A DNA stretch of 64,000 bases from Owenia fusiformis (lineage: Eukaryota > Annelida > Polychaeta > Sabellida > Oweniidae). How positions within the stretch are numbered: the first letter of the stretch is position 1; every line of letters starts with the position of its first letter. Location of the stretch: positions 8,914,989-8,978,988 of the forward strand of contig CAIIXF020000006.1 of assembly GCA_903813345.2 (NCBI GenBank). The letters are read 5' to 3'. Under the pieces are notes generated by a model. That model searched no databases and was not told the origin of the DNA. It was given only the letters and a program-made list of their open reading frames with translations. Shown piece by piece: positions 45,201 to 57,078 of this stretch. The position numbers were made by a program, and so were the translations under genes.

Positions 45201-48200
45201 GTTTGAAAATCAAAAAGCTTATTAAACCCTATCGGACAGTTTGTTCAATATTTTGAAAACATATTTCAAAATCCATTCGAAAAAACAAACAATAATTTCA
45301 CCATCACATATGTCCAAATAGATATGGTATTGTATGAGAATGAGTATCCTTTGTCTTGTAGAAAAAGTTGACGAAGCGACTGGAGAAGAGAATTAGCAAT
45401 ATAATTGATAAGGAGTTAAAGACAAACGATGGCGATCAAAAAGATAATGCATCAGCTCCTGTGGTGGAAGAATCGGTACGTAAACGAATAGATTTCAATT
45501 CGAAAGAGAAAAGCACACAAAGTCCACATTTCCTGTAGATATGCATGAATTAGAATAATATTGCATATGTGATATTTTTGAAAGACACCAATTCAAAATA
45601 CCTCTATGTCCTAAATGTATGTCCATCTACAATCACATTTGACACAAACAAAACATCAGTAATTGGTTCCTTTCACCTCTCAAATCAAATTGACTGCCAA
45701 ATTCTCATCTCGACACTGTAACCCAAGGACGCTATGGAATGGTCAATCATTGTTGTCTACTGCTTAGTACATGATTCGTTGCATTGCCATTATGTTTCAG
45801 ACGCGCCCGCCTGATATTTACCACACGTACAACGACTGGGGTGAAAAGGTTATAAAGAAACACAAAAACTCTATTGCCGCTATGGTAAACTCTTTCAAAA
45901 AGCAAGGAGATACTCTAGGAGAACTTCCAAATGACAACCATAAGTCTGTAGGAGTTAACAACAAAATGCAAATCTCAAATCCTGTAGGTCAATTTGGTGC
46001 TAATCAAATAGAAGAAACAGATCTCATATTGCCAGCTATAACAAAAGACATTCATGGAATGACATTATCAGACCATTTCCCAAATATTCACTCAGATCGT
46101 AGACTTACTAAACGGGTATCTCTTCAAGAAATGCCTCATATTATCAACAAAGATGAATCAACAATTGATGAGAATGATAATATTAGGAGAAAAGTGGCTA
46201 TGAGTCCCGTTCAGACACCACTAGTGAATAGACCGGAGTCCAGGCAGTCTAGGATATTCTCTGTAGAGGAAAGGATGACGAGGATTCTCCAGGGAGAGGT
46301 CCATCTTGAGTGTCCTCATACAGATAAGGTGATCACCATCTACATCAGCTCTGCATTTACAGGTAAATAAAAATAATATTATGCTATGAATCAGTGCTAT
46401 GAGACCAGTAAAATGTAACAGGTGATGATTGAATAATAAAATTATAAAGAAGTAAACGCAAGATTGCACGAGAGCCATATGTCCATTTTGATCAGGTCAA
46501 TGATTCTCCAAAACCCGATTCACTTTCTGTGGAATTGTGGAACACAACCTTCTGTCTACGAATGTACAAATTTTACTTTCCATAAGTACCTATTTGAAAC
46601 ATATACCATACTATACAGAGGTCTGAAATTTTTGGGGGAATTAGCTATTTCATAATATATTGTGATTGTAGACTCTGAGATGGAGAGGACAGATCTGATG
46701 TACAAAGTCTACCCCCAAATCAAGCAACTGTGTAAGGAGAAGGGATATGTGGTGCAAATGCTTGACCTACATTGGGGGTTCAAGGACTTTATATTTGACG
46801 ATCATTTTGGGGAGGAAACCTGTCTTAAGGCCTTGACAGAATGTCAAGAGCATTCAAATGGTCTCAACTTTGTGGTAAGAACCTTTCATCATTCAAATAC
46901 TCGGACATTTCTATCAATATTTCATCAGATACATTCCGTGTATAAAAGTCCATTTGTCTCCAAACATACAGGGTGTTCAAAAAAACATAACCCAAAGAAA
47001 TCGCCATATCTTTAAAAAAGTCTTATCCAATTTTGTTCATATTTTCAGGAAATAAAGAAGAGACTGTGTATGTATGGCTCCTGTTGTTAGTTAGTTGTAA
47101 AACATGATGTCTTGTACACCTGCTCAAAAGGCAGTAGTACATGGAAAATACGAACAACGCAAATGGAAAATCACTATATCTTGGAAAATACTAATTCAAT
47201 TATGTTCATTTTTTCAGGAAAAGAAAGAAAATAATGTGTATGTATAGCTCCTGTTGTTCGTAAGTTGTAAAACATGATGCATTGGACACCTGCCCAAAAG
47301 ACAGTTGTTCTAGGAAAATACGAAAAATGCAGTCAGAGGTGACTGCCACAGCAATAAAACCTCACAACTTTCTAACCATAGTGTTTTGGCACTTCAGATT
47401 TGGCACAAATTATCCTTATTCAATGTTTGGTGACTTTGCGGAGTTTCATCAAAATCACCTCAGGGACTTTACAGTTATGGTCAAAATGCCTTCTGAAGTC
47501 TGCCTGAACCAGGGCGTTTGACTGCGATTTGAAAGTATTTTGACCATAACTGTAAAGTCCCTGAAGTGATTTTAATTTCACTTTAGAGATTTACCATACA
47601 GTGAATGAAGATGATTTGTGCCAAATTTGAAGAGCCAAAACACTATGGCGAAGAAGTTATTTAGTTTTTTGCGGTTGCAGTCAGCCCTGACTGGGTTTTT
47701 CGTATTTTCCTAGTATAACTGTCTTTGAGCAGGAGTCCAATGCATCATTTTTTACAACTAACCAACTACAGGAGCTATACATACATACACAGTCTCTTCT
47801 TTCTTTCCTGAAAAAATAAACATAATTGAACAATTATCTTTCAAGATATAGCTATTTCTTTGGGTTGCGTTTTTTTAACACCCTGTATGAGCATTTAATC
47901 CAACTTGCATTTAACTATTTCAGAACAATTAAGACTGAATTGATTGATGCTGTATATGATTTTAACCCTACCTTCTGTTTGAAAGTTCACAATGTAGAGT
48001 GTCACAATATTGTTTTTATTTTAGTCATTCCTTGGGCAAAAGTATGGCAGTTTTATACTCCCTAAAACTATAAACGGCGATGAATTTGAAGCTATCCTCA
48101 GAGCCGTGCGTTGGGATAAAGATAAGGACAGTGTAAGCTCAGTTCTTGAAGCATACGAAAGAAAAATCCTTGTGACTGAAAATCAAAGAAAGAAAAACAA

Positions 48201-51200
48201 AGGAAGTCAAGCATCAGATGAAGAGTCAAGCCCAAGGAAGACCCCACTGGAACATTTCAAGCAATCCGCAAAGATGATTATTCTTGAACAAAGGTTTGTG
48301 CGAGCAATAGAACAGTTCTCAACCCCAGTGGAGAACGAGGAGAATGGTGACAAACAAGAGACTGCTGCTGAACCCGGACTTCTCACCAACTGGTACAAGA
48401 AGGACACCAATGTGGTGCCATATGTATACAGACTACAGAAAATAAGGTATGCAATAGAGACTGGATCAACAATCTGTGGCATTCATTCTGCTTCAACCAT
48501 ACTCTCCTATTTAGTAGCCGTGGTATGATTCATAAAGTGAGCCTCGTGTTTCCAAGAGTGATATTGAAATTAAAGCAAACGACTGGAGGAATTTCAAACA
48601 ATTTCAGACAAAGATATAGGACTTCCTATTGAGACTCTGCAAAACGGAGGCATTTTAAACTCACTTTGTTTTATATGTTTAACACGTCCTTTTTTCCAGT
48701 ACGATGTTCAAATCCATCAACTCCAGAGATGCAAGTAAGAAGCAACAGGCCAGAAACAGTTGGATGTCAGTACAGAAGAAACTCTCAGGGTTGTTTGAGA
48801 AATACGCTGAGGAAGCATTGAAAGATGAGATTCTCGCAGAGAAATATCAAAAATCATGTAAGTGAGAAATTGTATGAATAGCATCATAAACAGAAAAATA
48901 AGGAAAATAACAGCAACTGAGAATATTGCTCAGTACAACCCATCTGCAACAAATGTTGTGAGCAAGTATATCTGTGATGTACTGAATATAGTGCGCATTG
49001 AATGCATCCCCTAATAATGATACTGTACTACCTGTAGAAATTAAGTTACATAAAGCATTTTAATGTAAGGAGAGTATTACACTGGAATGATAATTGTAAT
49101 GTTTAATGTTTAGTGCAAGAGCATGAACTCGAACAAGGCATTCTGAGTCTGGATGAAACAGAGATCCAAAGCAACTGCATCTGGTTCAGACGGAACATAG
49201 ACGATATGAAAGGCAAATATGTTGACCCTAAAGCCAGAGAATATGTCGATCTGCTTCCTATGAGGCCTGTCATTGACCCTGTCTTGAAAGAAAAACTAAG
49301 CAGTCTTGACAAACGGATGACAGATCAGGTATGTAAATGTATGAAAATCATTTAAATATCATATGTTTATCCAATTCTAGTCCGTGCATTTATGTATTCC
49401 ATTTGCTAGTTTAAATTACTTAAATAATATCCGTTATATCTTCGAGTTCCTAACCATTGAGTTATTCAATCCAAACGGAAGACACATTAAATGTTGACGG
49501 CATTATTCTTATGTTCTGTATAGATGTCACCCAGTTGTATCATAAACAACACGTGTCAGTGGTCCAAGGAGGGGATCAGTCCACTTACGAACAGGAACCA
49601 CTTTGTGTATTTGGAGAAGGTCAACACAGAGTTCACACAAATCATTAACAGACATATGCTCAATATAACAACACCAATGCCAGATGAAAGCCAGGACAAA
49701 CTAAATCTGTTTGAAGAAGTGCAACAACATATAGGATACTGCCATCAACGGTAATCACAATATATGTACTTAAAGAGATAATATAGGAATATCCTATGGT
49801 TTTGAAAAAATATCATTTATATCCATGAGTGGATATTGATATCTTCATGAGTGAGCGCAGCAAAAGAGTGAAGATATTTGTATCCATGAGTGGATATACT
49901 TGATATTTTTGAAAAACCATAGGATTGTCCGTTTATCCCATGGGAAATCATCATCAGCCAAAAAAGTTGAAAAATATAATTTGAGAAAAAAAATTTGAAA
50001 TTTTTGAAATTTTGAATTTTTTTTGAATATTTTTGAAAATAATCAAAAAATGTAAAACGAATTTTTTTTGAAAAAAATCGAAACCATCGAATATCACTTT
50101 TTAGACGTGATATTCGATAGTTTAAAGGTGATATTCGATGGTTTGTGAATTTTTTGCTGAAATATGATATCTTGATCCACATATCAAATATATTTTCGTG
50201 TGATATTCGATCTATATCCTTGCAACCATGGGATAAACTTGTAATACCTGAATACACTCATTTGTTATCGACGATACGTGTACACTGGGACGTAGAGAAT
50301 TCACAAGTTTTAGATAAAATAATTGTTGAAGTAAACATGGAATGATTATGCTAAAAGCATAAACTGAAACAAGAGAATCAAATATCATACTCAAAGAAAT
50401 TGAAGATGAAATAAAAATCCACAAAAAGGCAACATTTGAAAAAAAATCAACCCAAAATGTTTAAGCGATAAGCATCATAACTACACATGTATTCACGAAT
50501 TTCCTTGCAGATCCCGAGAGTTTCATGGAAGAAAGGAGCAGTTGTCTACCATCAAAACGTATCTAAGATCAAATACCAAAGCCCCGTTGATTATCTATGG
50601 GCCTAGCGGGATGGGAAAATCGGCCCTTATCGCCAAGGCAGCTAAAGACACTCACAAATGGATAAAAGGGTAGGTTATTAAACATGAGAAACATGAAATC
50701 TGCAAATCACATGCATATGTCAGAATAACAACCGATATAAATACTTGTCAACTACAACTTGAGGGTTGATGAAATCATTTAACCAACTATAGCTGTTTAG
50801 ACTTTTGAAACATCATGGCCCTGTTTGGTTCATTGTTACTGATGTCACTCATATCAAACAATTTCTTTCGTTTAGTTTATCCAAAATATATTTATTCTCA
50901 GGACAAACAGTGTCATCGTCCTCAGAATGATTGGTTCCACGGCGGATTCTAAGACAATCAGGCTGTTCCTTCGCTCCTTGTGCCATCAACTTTGTGAGAT
51001 ATATGGAGGAGTAGCAGACGAGATTCCAGAAGATATCAAAGGATTGAATAATGACTTCCTTGAGCGATTGAGCCATGCAACAACTGAGAGACCCCTAGTT
51101 CTGTATATAGACGCACTAGACGAACTTATCGGTAAGTCAGCTATGATTAAATTGCTTATTTATTATGGGTCATGATCAAATCACTGAATCGATTTATTAA

Positions 51201-54200
51201 AAGATCAATTAGTAAATTGTTTTATATAGTTCAGTTCTGATGATTGTACCATCTCAGTATATTTCTCTTTTATCCAAGCTCTTTGTAATCCATCTTTGCT
51301 ACTATGTTTCAGAATGGAACGATTCCAGAAAGCTTCACTGGTTGCCACGTGAACTTCCAGAAAATGTTCACATGATTCTTTCCACTCGGCCGGACGAAAG
51401 ATTCCAGGTTTACCCTGCACTCCAGTCCCTCTACTCAGAACACAAAAACAATTTTATTGAGCTTCCCGACTTTAGAATGGACGATGGTTTGATAGTCATG
51501 CATCATCTACTGGACAAGCACTCCCATGTGCTCACTCAAGAACAGACTGATAGAATTGTTGAATCGTTCAGAAAGTGCCATAGTCCATTGTTCCTGAAAG
51601 TTGCCATCTATGAAGCGATCTATTGGCGTTCAGATGACGTCATCACAGACGGCATGGTACCTGGTGACTCGAGGAGAATGATCAATGTATTTATCGGGCG
51701 ACTTGAGAGAACACATGGAGAACCTTTGGTTCGTCGTGCTATGGGTTATATAGCTGCAAGTCGACATGGTGTGACATACACAGAAATAGAAGACCTGCTT
51801 TCATTAGATGATGTAGTAATGGAAGACATAATTGGTGCAAATAATAAACTCCCAGTGAGAAGAATTCCACCATTGTGCTTGCATAGACTTTACCTTGACC
51901 TGAAGCCATTCCTATCTGAGAGAATGGCAGATGGACTGATCACCATACGATTCTCACATGCTCAATTCTATGAGGCAACAGAGGAAAGATATCTTAAAAA
52001 CAAGGACAAGGCACCCTCCTACCACAAAGCCATGGCAGAATATTTCCTTGGAAAGTGGCACGGGGTGAAAAAAGCTCACCTGGGCAACGATGTTGGGTCA
52101 GACAGGTTCGTCGCACCTCAACCATTGTTCTTTGAAAGACCTAACAAACAGAATGAAATCATACGGGTCTACAACAAGCGAAAGCTAAATGAACTCCCAC
52201 ATCATCTCCTACTGTCCAACCAAATTGATATTCTAAAATATTCCGCATTGTGCAATTTCGAGTTCCTATTGGCAACAATATGCAGCTCATCACTAAGATC
52301 TCTATTGGACGAATTCCAGGTTGCCATAGAAACTGAGCCAAAAGATAATGATCTGAAACTTCTATCAGATACTCTCCAACTCTCAACAGAAGCACTTAGC
52401 AAAGACCCAAGACAGTTGGCGTCTCAAATAGTGGGACGACTACATACCATAATAACCCATGACGTACCAGCATCTCCAGGAGATCCGAGAAAGTACCCAC
52501 ATCTGCATCCTTTGTTTGAGCAATGTAGCCGTGGTTCTGTTCCCGCCTTGATCCCTTCCACCACGTGTCTCACACCCCCGGGAGGGATGCTGTTTGATCT
52601 CCTAGCCGGCCATAGTGACCCAATTACGGCGGTGACTACAACTAATGATGGCTACAAGGCTGTCACAGCTTCTAAAGACGGCAGTCTAAAGATGTGGGAT
52701 CTGAGGAACGGAATTGTCACAAGAACTATACCATCTGCAGGGACGAATATTGTGCAAATAATATTAGGGATGAATAACTGCTATGCATGCACTGTGTCCA
52801 CCGGCTTGATCAACATTTGGAGTCTGAGAACAGGAGAGCTCGTTAAAAGTATTGATGAGTACGTAGACACGGCTACGCTGGCGCTAGCTAATGAAGGGAA
52901 CATACTTGTTGCACTGTTTGATGGGAGCAACACACTTCGCTCGTGGGACTTGGAATCCAACTTCACATTACTTGTTGAATCAAGACTGGAATCGAAAGGT
53001 GCTCTCCATAAAGACCGCTCTATATTAGCATCACTATATCACTATGGGAACAATGTTCTTGTAGCATACAGGAGCGCAAATTATGCCATGCTCATGAATT
53101 CTAGAAGCGGGCGACAGTCACGAACATTACAATGTAATGAAGAGGGTGGATCAGTGACGGCACTCGGGATGTCTAGAGACTACTACATAGTAACAGTAAG
53201 GTATCAATACATGAAACTACACGAGCTTCATAACCTTGAACTTTTTGACACGAAAAATGGAAAGTATCTCAGGTCTGTGAGAGGTTGTACGAATTGTCAA
53301 GCAGATCATTTGTACGTCAATGAAATTGGCTCCCATGCCATATCAATGTGCCCCTCTGAGCGCAATAACACAACAGATATCGCCGTGTGGAACCTAGAGA
53401 CAGAAGAACACAAACATCTCGCCCATCAGTCAAAGGTTGTCGACATCTCAGCCAGTTTGAACTTCAAGTTTGTACTGACAGCTAACAAAAAAGATAATAC
53501 GCTGAGAATATGGAACCTCTCAAGTAAAATCAACCAGCCAGGCGGTTCCAAAAAAGCGAAGAAGCTTGGAGTTGCGGAGATTCAGCCAATGGTCAATAAT
53601 CCGAGGTATGTGATAGCACGGGCTATGAACAATGGACCAATCAGTGTATGGAATGTAGCAAAGGGGAAGCTGTCTGGGAGTGCTGTACGAATAGAACACG
53701 GACTAGTTGATCCAAGTGATATTGTCGTTATTCGCAATACGAAGGTGATCATTCTTTCTGAAAGATCTTTCGCCCAAGTTGGAGATGAATCTCGACCAGT
53801 TTTGCAGACAGTATATGTTTATAATCTGAGGACCAAGAGGTATGAGGGTAAAATGACGGGCTTGTTCATCGTTCCATCACCAGCGCACGAATATGTACTC
53901 TTGGATGAAGACAGGCTTATGGGGCTCAGTGAAAACAGAAGTCATCATATCATCTGGAGTCTGAGCAGTGGACATGTATTGATGCGCATCAAGACCAACT
54001 TTAAAGAGCTTGAGAGAAATCAGAATCACATTCCCGAAGACGATGTCTCACCTCGGGTGAAAGGATTGGGCAATAACAGTAAGATGTTACCATGGGAGCG
54101 AAGAACAGAGACGGAGCTAGACAGAAAGAAGCGCCAGGAGGAGGAAGAATATGAGTTGAGAAAGAAGCGAGATGAGTTGAAAAAGGAGACGGACAACTCC

Positions 54201-54908
54201 ATAGAACAGTACATAATAAGTGAAGATCTTACCGTACTGGTTGCAGCATATTATGCCCACCACTTATGTGTTTTTGATGTTGAGGCCGCCACCCATACAC
54301 ATACGCTTAGGAATGATAGCTGTATGATGTTCCTTCATGTTTCTGCTCTGACAAGCAACGGCAGCCATCTTGTCCATGCCAACTATGACGATGACACAAA
54401 GACCAGTTACCTCACACTTTGGGACTTGAAGGAGGGATTTGTCCGTAAGCGGTTGAAGAATGAGAGAGATGTCATGGCAGTAGCAATCGCTGAAAAGGCT
54501 GAGAGAATAGTATTCGGTAAGGCGAACAATGAGCTGAGAATCTGGGATCCCCGCCGAACGAGTTCATTACGAAAAATAAAAGGCTACAAAGGATTGAACT
54601 TCGGAGTCGATAGCAAGATTGTGATAATAAAAGAGGGCACCCAAGCAGCAGTCTATGCTGGCGATGTATCACTGTGGGACTTGGAAAAAGCAACTGTGCT
54701 TGCGATTTTCAGCCCTGATACACGCATCCAGTGTTTCAATATTGCTATGGAAGGAAACCTATTGGTGTTTGGCATGAGAGACTCGAATTCCGTTATCATT
54801 TTGAAATTAATGTCCAAAGATATGGCTGCGGAATCAAAAGCAGCAGGATCGGATATCTTTGGAGAAATTGAGAGTTCATCCTCAGAGGAACAAGAAGATG
54901 AAGACTAG
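36254..54908 (+). CDS. NACHT and WD40 repeat protein (NWD1/NWD2-like), 16 coding exons
   Basis: Exons: 36254-36433, 37531-38052, 39447-39680, 41330-41494, 44280-44426, 44906-44983, 45362-45475, 45801-46362, 46672-46874, 48025-48446, 48700-48857, 49114-49328, 49524-49750, 50511-50669, 50902-51131, 51313-54908. All phases match and the sum is 7212 nt (2403 aa). Residues 1-650 are unrecognised, basic and Ser/Thr-rich, with RKRS and KRVS sites and an RVxF-like KKVHF. At about 655-780 is a DUF4062-like segment (TIYISSAFTDSEMERTDLM, DLHWGF, SFLGQKYG) and at about 870 WYKKD...PYVYRLQ, both NWD1 hallmarks. NACHT is at about 1076-1300, WD40 at about 1630-2380, and the tail is acidic. The start is ACACCATGGC. 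Family members are STAND ATPases, thought to assemble signalling platforms. Linking exons 1-7 to the NWD part rests on phase alone. Confidence 0.8.
38355..38480. repeat. (AATAC)n-like microsatellite
   Basis: Degenerate AATAC/AATGC pentamers cover about 125 bp in intron 2 of the NWD-like gene. The ORFs seen here on both strands are by-products of the repeat. Confidence 0.85.
42181..42273. repeat. Long hairpin with perfect 23-bp basal stem (first of two)
   Basis: TCTGTATTGCTACTGAGATTGTC pairs exactly with 42251-42273, and an inner pair (CTCCGT...TAATA with TATT...ACGGAG) extends it. It lies in intron 4 of the NWD-like gene. Confidence 0.85.
42292..42403. repeat. Long hairpin with perfect 23-bp basal stem (second of two)
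   Basis: GTTATTGAATGATTTGAAGTGCA pairs exactly with 42381-42403. An inner TATTCTG-CTCGAT/ATCGAGCAGAATA stem continues it. Only 18 nt separate it from the first hairpin. Confidence 0.85.
42459..42670. repeat. Imperfect tandem duplication of about 115 bp
   Basis: TTCAAATATTTTGTCACTTC ... CATAATTCAATAATTAATAC ... TCACTTT occurs at 42459-42563 and again at 42578-42672, with substitutions and small indels. Confidence 0.65.
42919..42944. repeat. 26-base C homopolymer
   Basis: Uninterrupted C run in intron 4 of the NWD-like gene. Its length is unreliable in most sequencing data. A second C-rich tract is at about 43156-43166. Confidence 0.95.
45018..45092. repeat. Decayed relative of the 21263-21400 stem-loop
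   Basis: GCGAATACCTGTGACACTTTCACA, GATATTTCACGGAGCCC and TATTCACCGAAAA keep the order of the intact stem-loop but the arms no longer pair. Confidence 0.55.
46969..47885. mobile_element. 917-bp palindromic Tc1/mariner-type element in NWD-like intron 9
   Basis: The ends CAGGGTGTTCAAAAAAACAT and GTTTTTTTAACACCCTG are flanked by TA (46967-46968, 47886-47887). The arms are long inverted copies. Short peptides such as MHWTPAQKTVVLGKYEK near 47277-47327, repeated in decayed form at about 47106, look like the opening of a transposase helix-turn-helix but are broken. No complete ORF remains. Confidence 0.7.
49793..49923. repeat. 131-nt stem-loop in NWD-like intron 13
   Basis: The outer arms CCTATGGTTTTGAAAAA and its complement match the family at 20754-20883. 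The inner stem GATATTGATATCTTCA pairs with TGAAGATATTTGTATC, and the apex is GAGCGCAGCAAAAGAG. Confidence 0.85.
49931..50238. mobile_element. TIR element adjoining stem-loop
   Basis: GTTTATCCCATGG and CCATGGGATAAAC form perfect 13-bp ends. The interior is A/T-run-rich with a GTGATATTCGAT motif repeated in both orientations. It starts 7 bp after the stem-loop. Confidence 0.65.
50511..51131 (+). other. NACHT core exons (Walker A and Walker B)
   Basis: Exon 14 encodes LIIYGPSGMGKSALIAKAA (P-loop Lys at about residue 1112). Exon 15 encodes ERPLVLYIDALDELI (Walker B Asp at about 1199), and exon 16 opens with MILSTRPDERF, the usual post-Walker B strand. All catalytic motifs are intact, so ATP binding is likely. 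Confidence 0.9.
52590..54840 (+). other. WD40 region with charged insertion
   Basis: Repeated S/T-x-D/N-x-x-x-x-x-W-D/N/S units are visible (SKDGSLKMWDL, STGLINIWSL, NTLRSWDL, NTLRIWNL, GPISVWNV, NELRIWDP, GDVSLWDL). A highly charged helix, about residues 2130-2170 (ELDRKKRQEEEEYELRKKR, 54115-54175), interrupts the propeller series. It is encoded within one 3.6-kb exon. Confidence 0.85.
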
Positions 54909-54946
54909 AAATATGATCTAAAGTATATAATATCAAAGATATTGGA

Positions 54947-54952
54947 AATAAA
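54947..54952 (+). promoter_or_regulatory. Poly(A) signal AATAAA of the NWD-like gene
   Basis: Canonical hexamer 39 nt after the TAG stop (54906-54908), implying a very short 3' UTR if used. Confidence 0.6.
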
Positions 54953-57078
54953 ACTGCAATATTAAACATGTGAAACAAGTCTCAAGGGACGAGGAACGCA
55001 TGATATTACATGTAACGATGTGCATTCAATCAATATGGACAAGTGTAGCATATTGCTCGCCCATTTTGTAAAGATCGAGGAATTAAAACAAACTGTAAAA
55101 CGATTCTACGACTATCGACAAGCAAGCAAGAATGGGTACGGATCAGTAATTTAATTGGTTGAACGTCTTCGATTGATGCTGAATTGTTCTCTAAATACGA
55201 ATATATTGGCATCAAATGCGATAAATCTAAGCTCAAAACAACATATTTTAAGGTGAACATATTTATTTATTTTTAAACAAATGAACATGTACAAATTACA
55301 TTGATATTTTTATACAATAAAGTTTAGAATAATACGAAATTATTATGTTGCCAAATATGTGTAACCAAGGCGATGGCTTAGTTTGACAAAGGCTTTGGAA
55401 ATTTCTCATGCGCTTTTATAATTAAACTAAAATAATTATTATAAGATATATATTAGTCTTGAATAAGTCATGATGTTATTCTACTACATTTTTCGGTTAA
55501 AAATATTTACATTCCTTATGATATCATATGCTATACACACTGTTTCGTTTATTTAGATCATTGTAGTAGTCCTAGTGACTGGCACAAATACATCCATCCC
55601 AAAATCATGATAGGACCTATCCTTCAAAAGAGAGAACCAACTTCAATAAAAAAAATAAGGAGATAATCAGTTTCGGGAACATATATTTTGTAAATATCAT
55701 AGAAATTTCAATTTTAAGTTGTACAATATCATGCATTTACCCAAAAGCCATCGAGATGTCAAACGGGTTTTCTCAACGACAGATCTGATGTTGATTATTT
55801 ACAACTGAATTAGAGATACAGGGGGTGACAGATTCACCAACCTCGACAGATTCGTTAAAAAGGTCTGGAAGTTGCATGATTCTACCTTAACTGACTGCTT
55901 CGGTTTAGCGAGCTCAAAATAATATTGTATCACCCATGTGACTTAGGGGCAGGCGACATAAAAGGTTAAACATTGGAACTAACTTTTTCATCAAAATCGA
56001 TGTACTTGTATTGGATCCGTTCTCCCTTTCTCTTATTTCATATTGGTCTGTTTTGAGATTAGCTCCCTCTTTTCTTTTTGTGTACTTTCTCAATATAATA
56101 TCACATAGATTTAGCTAATAGTTATAATGTTATATAAATACAGAAACTTCCATTTTCTTACAAAGTTGCAAAAATAGAAAATATGAAATTGAGAAATGAT
56201 TTTAATTGATTAAACAATTACGTATTTCGATGTTTAAACTTTAAAAAAGAATCAGAGAGAGATTGACACATGCACTATTTACAATTCATTAATACGTTCC
56301 TAGATCTCAGTAAAGATCCACGACAGTTTATTTAATTGTACACCTTTTTCGAATTAAAGTTACCAAAATCAAACCATAAATATCAGAATGTATGTATACC
56401 TTGAGTAAGGTTAGAAATATTGTGATTTTTTAGAAAATAGAATTTTCAAATAAAAAGATCAAGAAATGATATGAGAAAAGAGAATGAGTAAAAAGCTTGC
56501 AAGATCTTTCTCTGAGCTTACCATTGAACATGAAATTAAGTCAATTATCATGCAGTAGTGATTTGAAAGTTTTGGAAATGTTTTTTGAAAAGCGCTTGAT
56601 TCTATTCAAAAAGAACTGGCAACTTTCAAATAGTTCAGTTTGTGATATAATAGTTTTACTAATTATTTATAGTCTACACTAGAAGTTCTTCAGTTAGAAA
56701 TACATAATAGTTATCATGTTTCCTCACGAGGCCAAACTATTTTCACCGTATTATCAAAATATCAAAGACATGTAACGTTTTTTGATATGGCTCTTCAACA
56801 ATGCCAGTAGTTTGCCCAAATGTTCATTGAAATCGAGACACGTTTTTAGTCCTCTAATTCACATGATAACACGATCATCCTCTCATATATTAAAAATCAC
56901 GATTGCATATTTACAAACACATCAAATATATTTGTATATTCCACTTTGCTCATATAGATGTCGCTACCATATTGAATCCAGATAACATATACAAAACGGT
57001 CGGATTGTCGTGCAGTCTTCGTGACGTTCTTGGACACATATATCGATAGCCTTTTGACAGAGGTCTTTGAAGTTAATA
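54953..57078. other. Spacer between the NWD-like gene and the sFRP gene
   Basis: AT-rich sequence with no supported exon. It must include the 3' UTR of the minus-strand sFRP gene near its right end. Confidence 0.4.

Noticed and set aside
47282-47521. ORF in NWD-like intron 9
   Set aside because: It is internal to the palindromic mariner-type element and is a broken transposase-like fragment, not an exon of the host gene.
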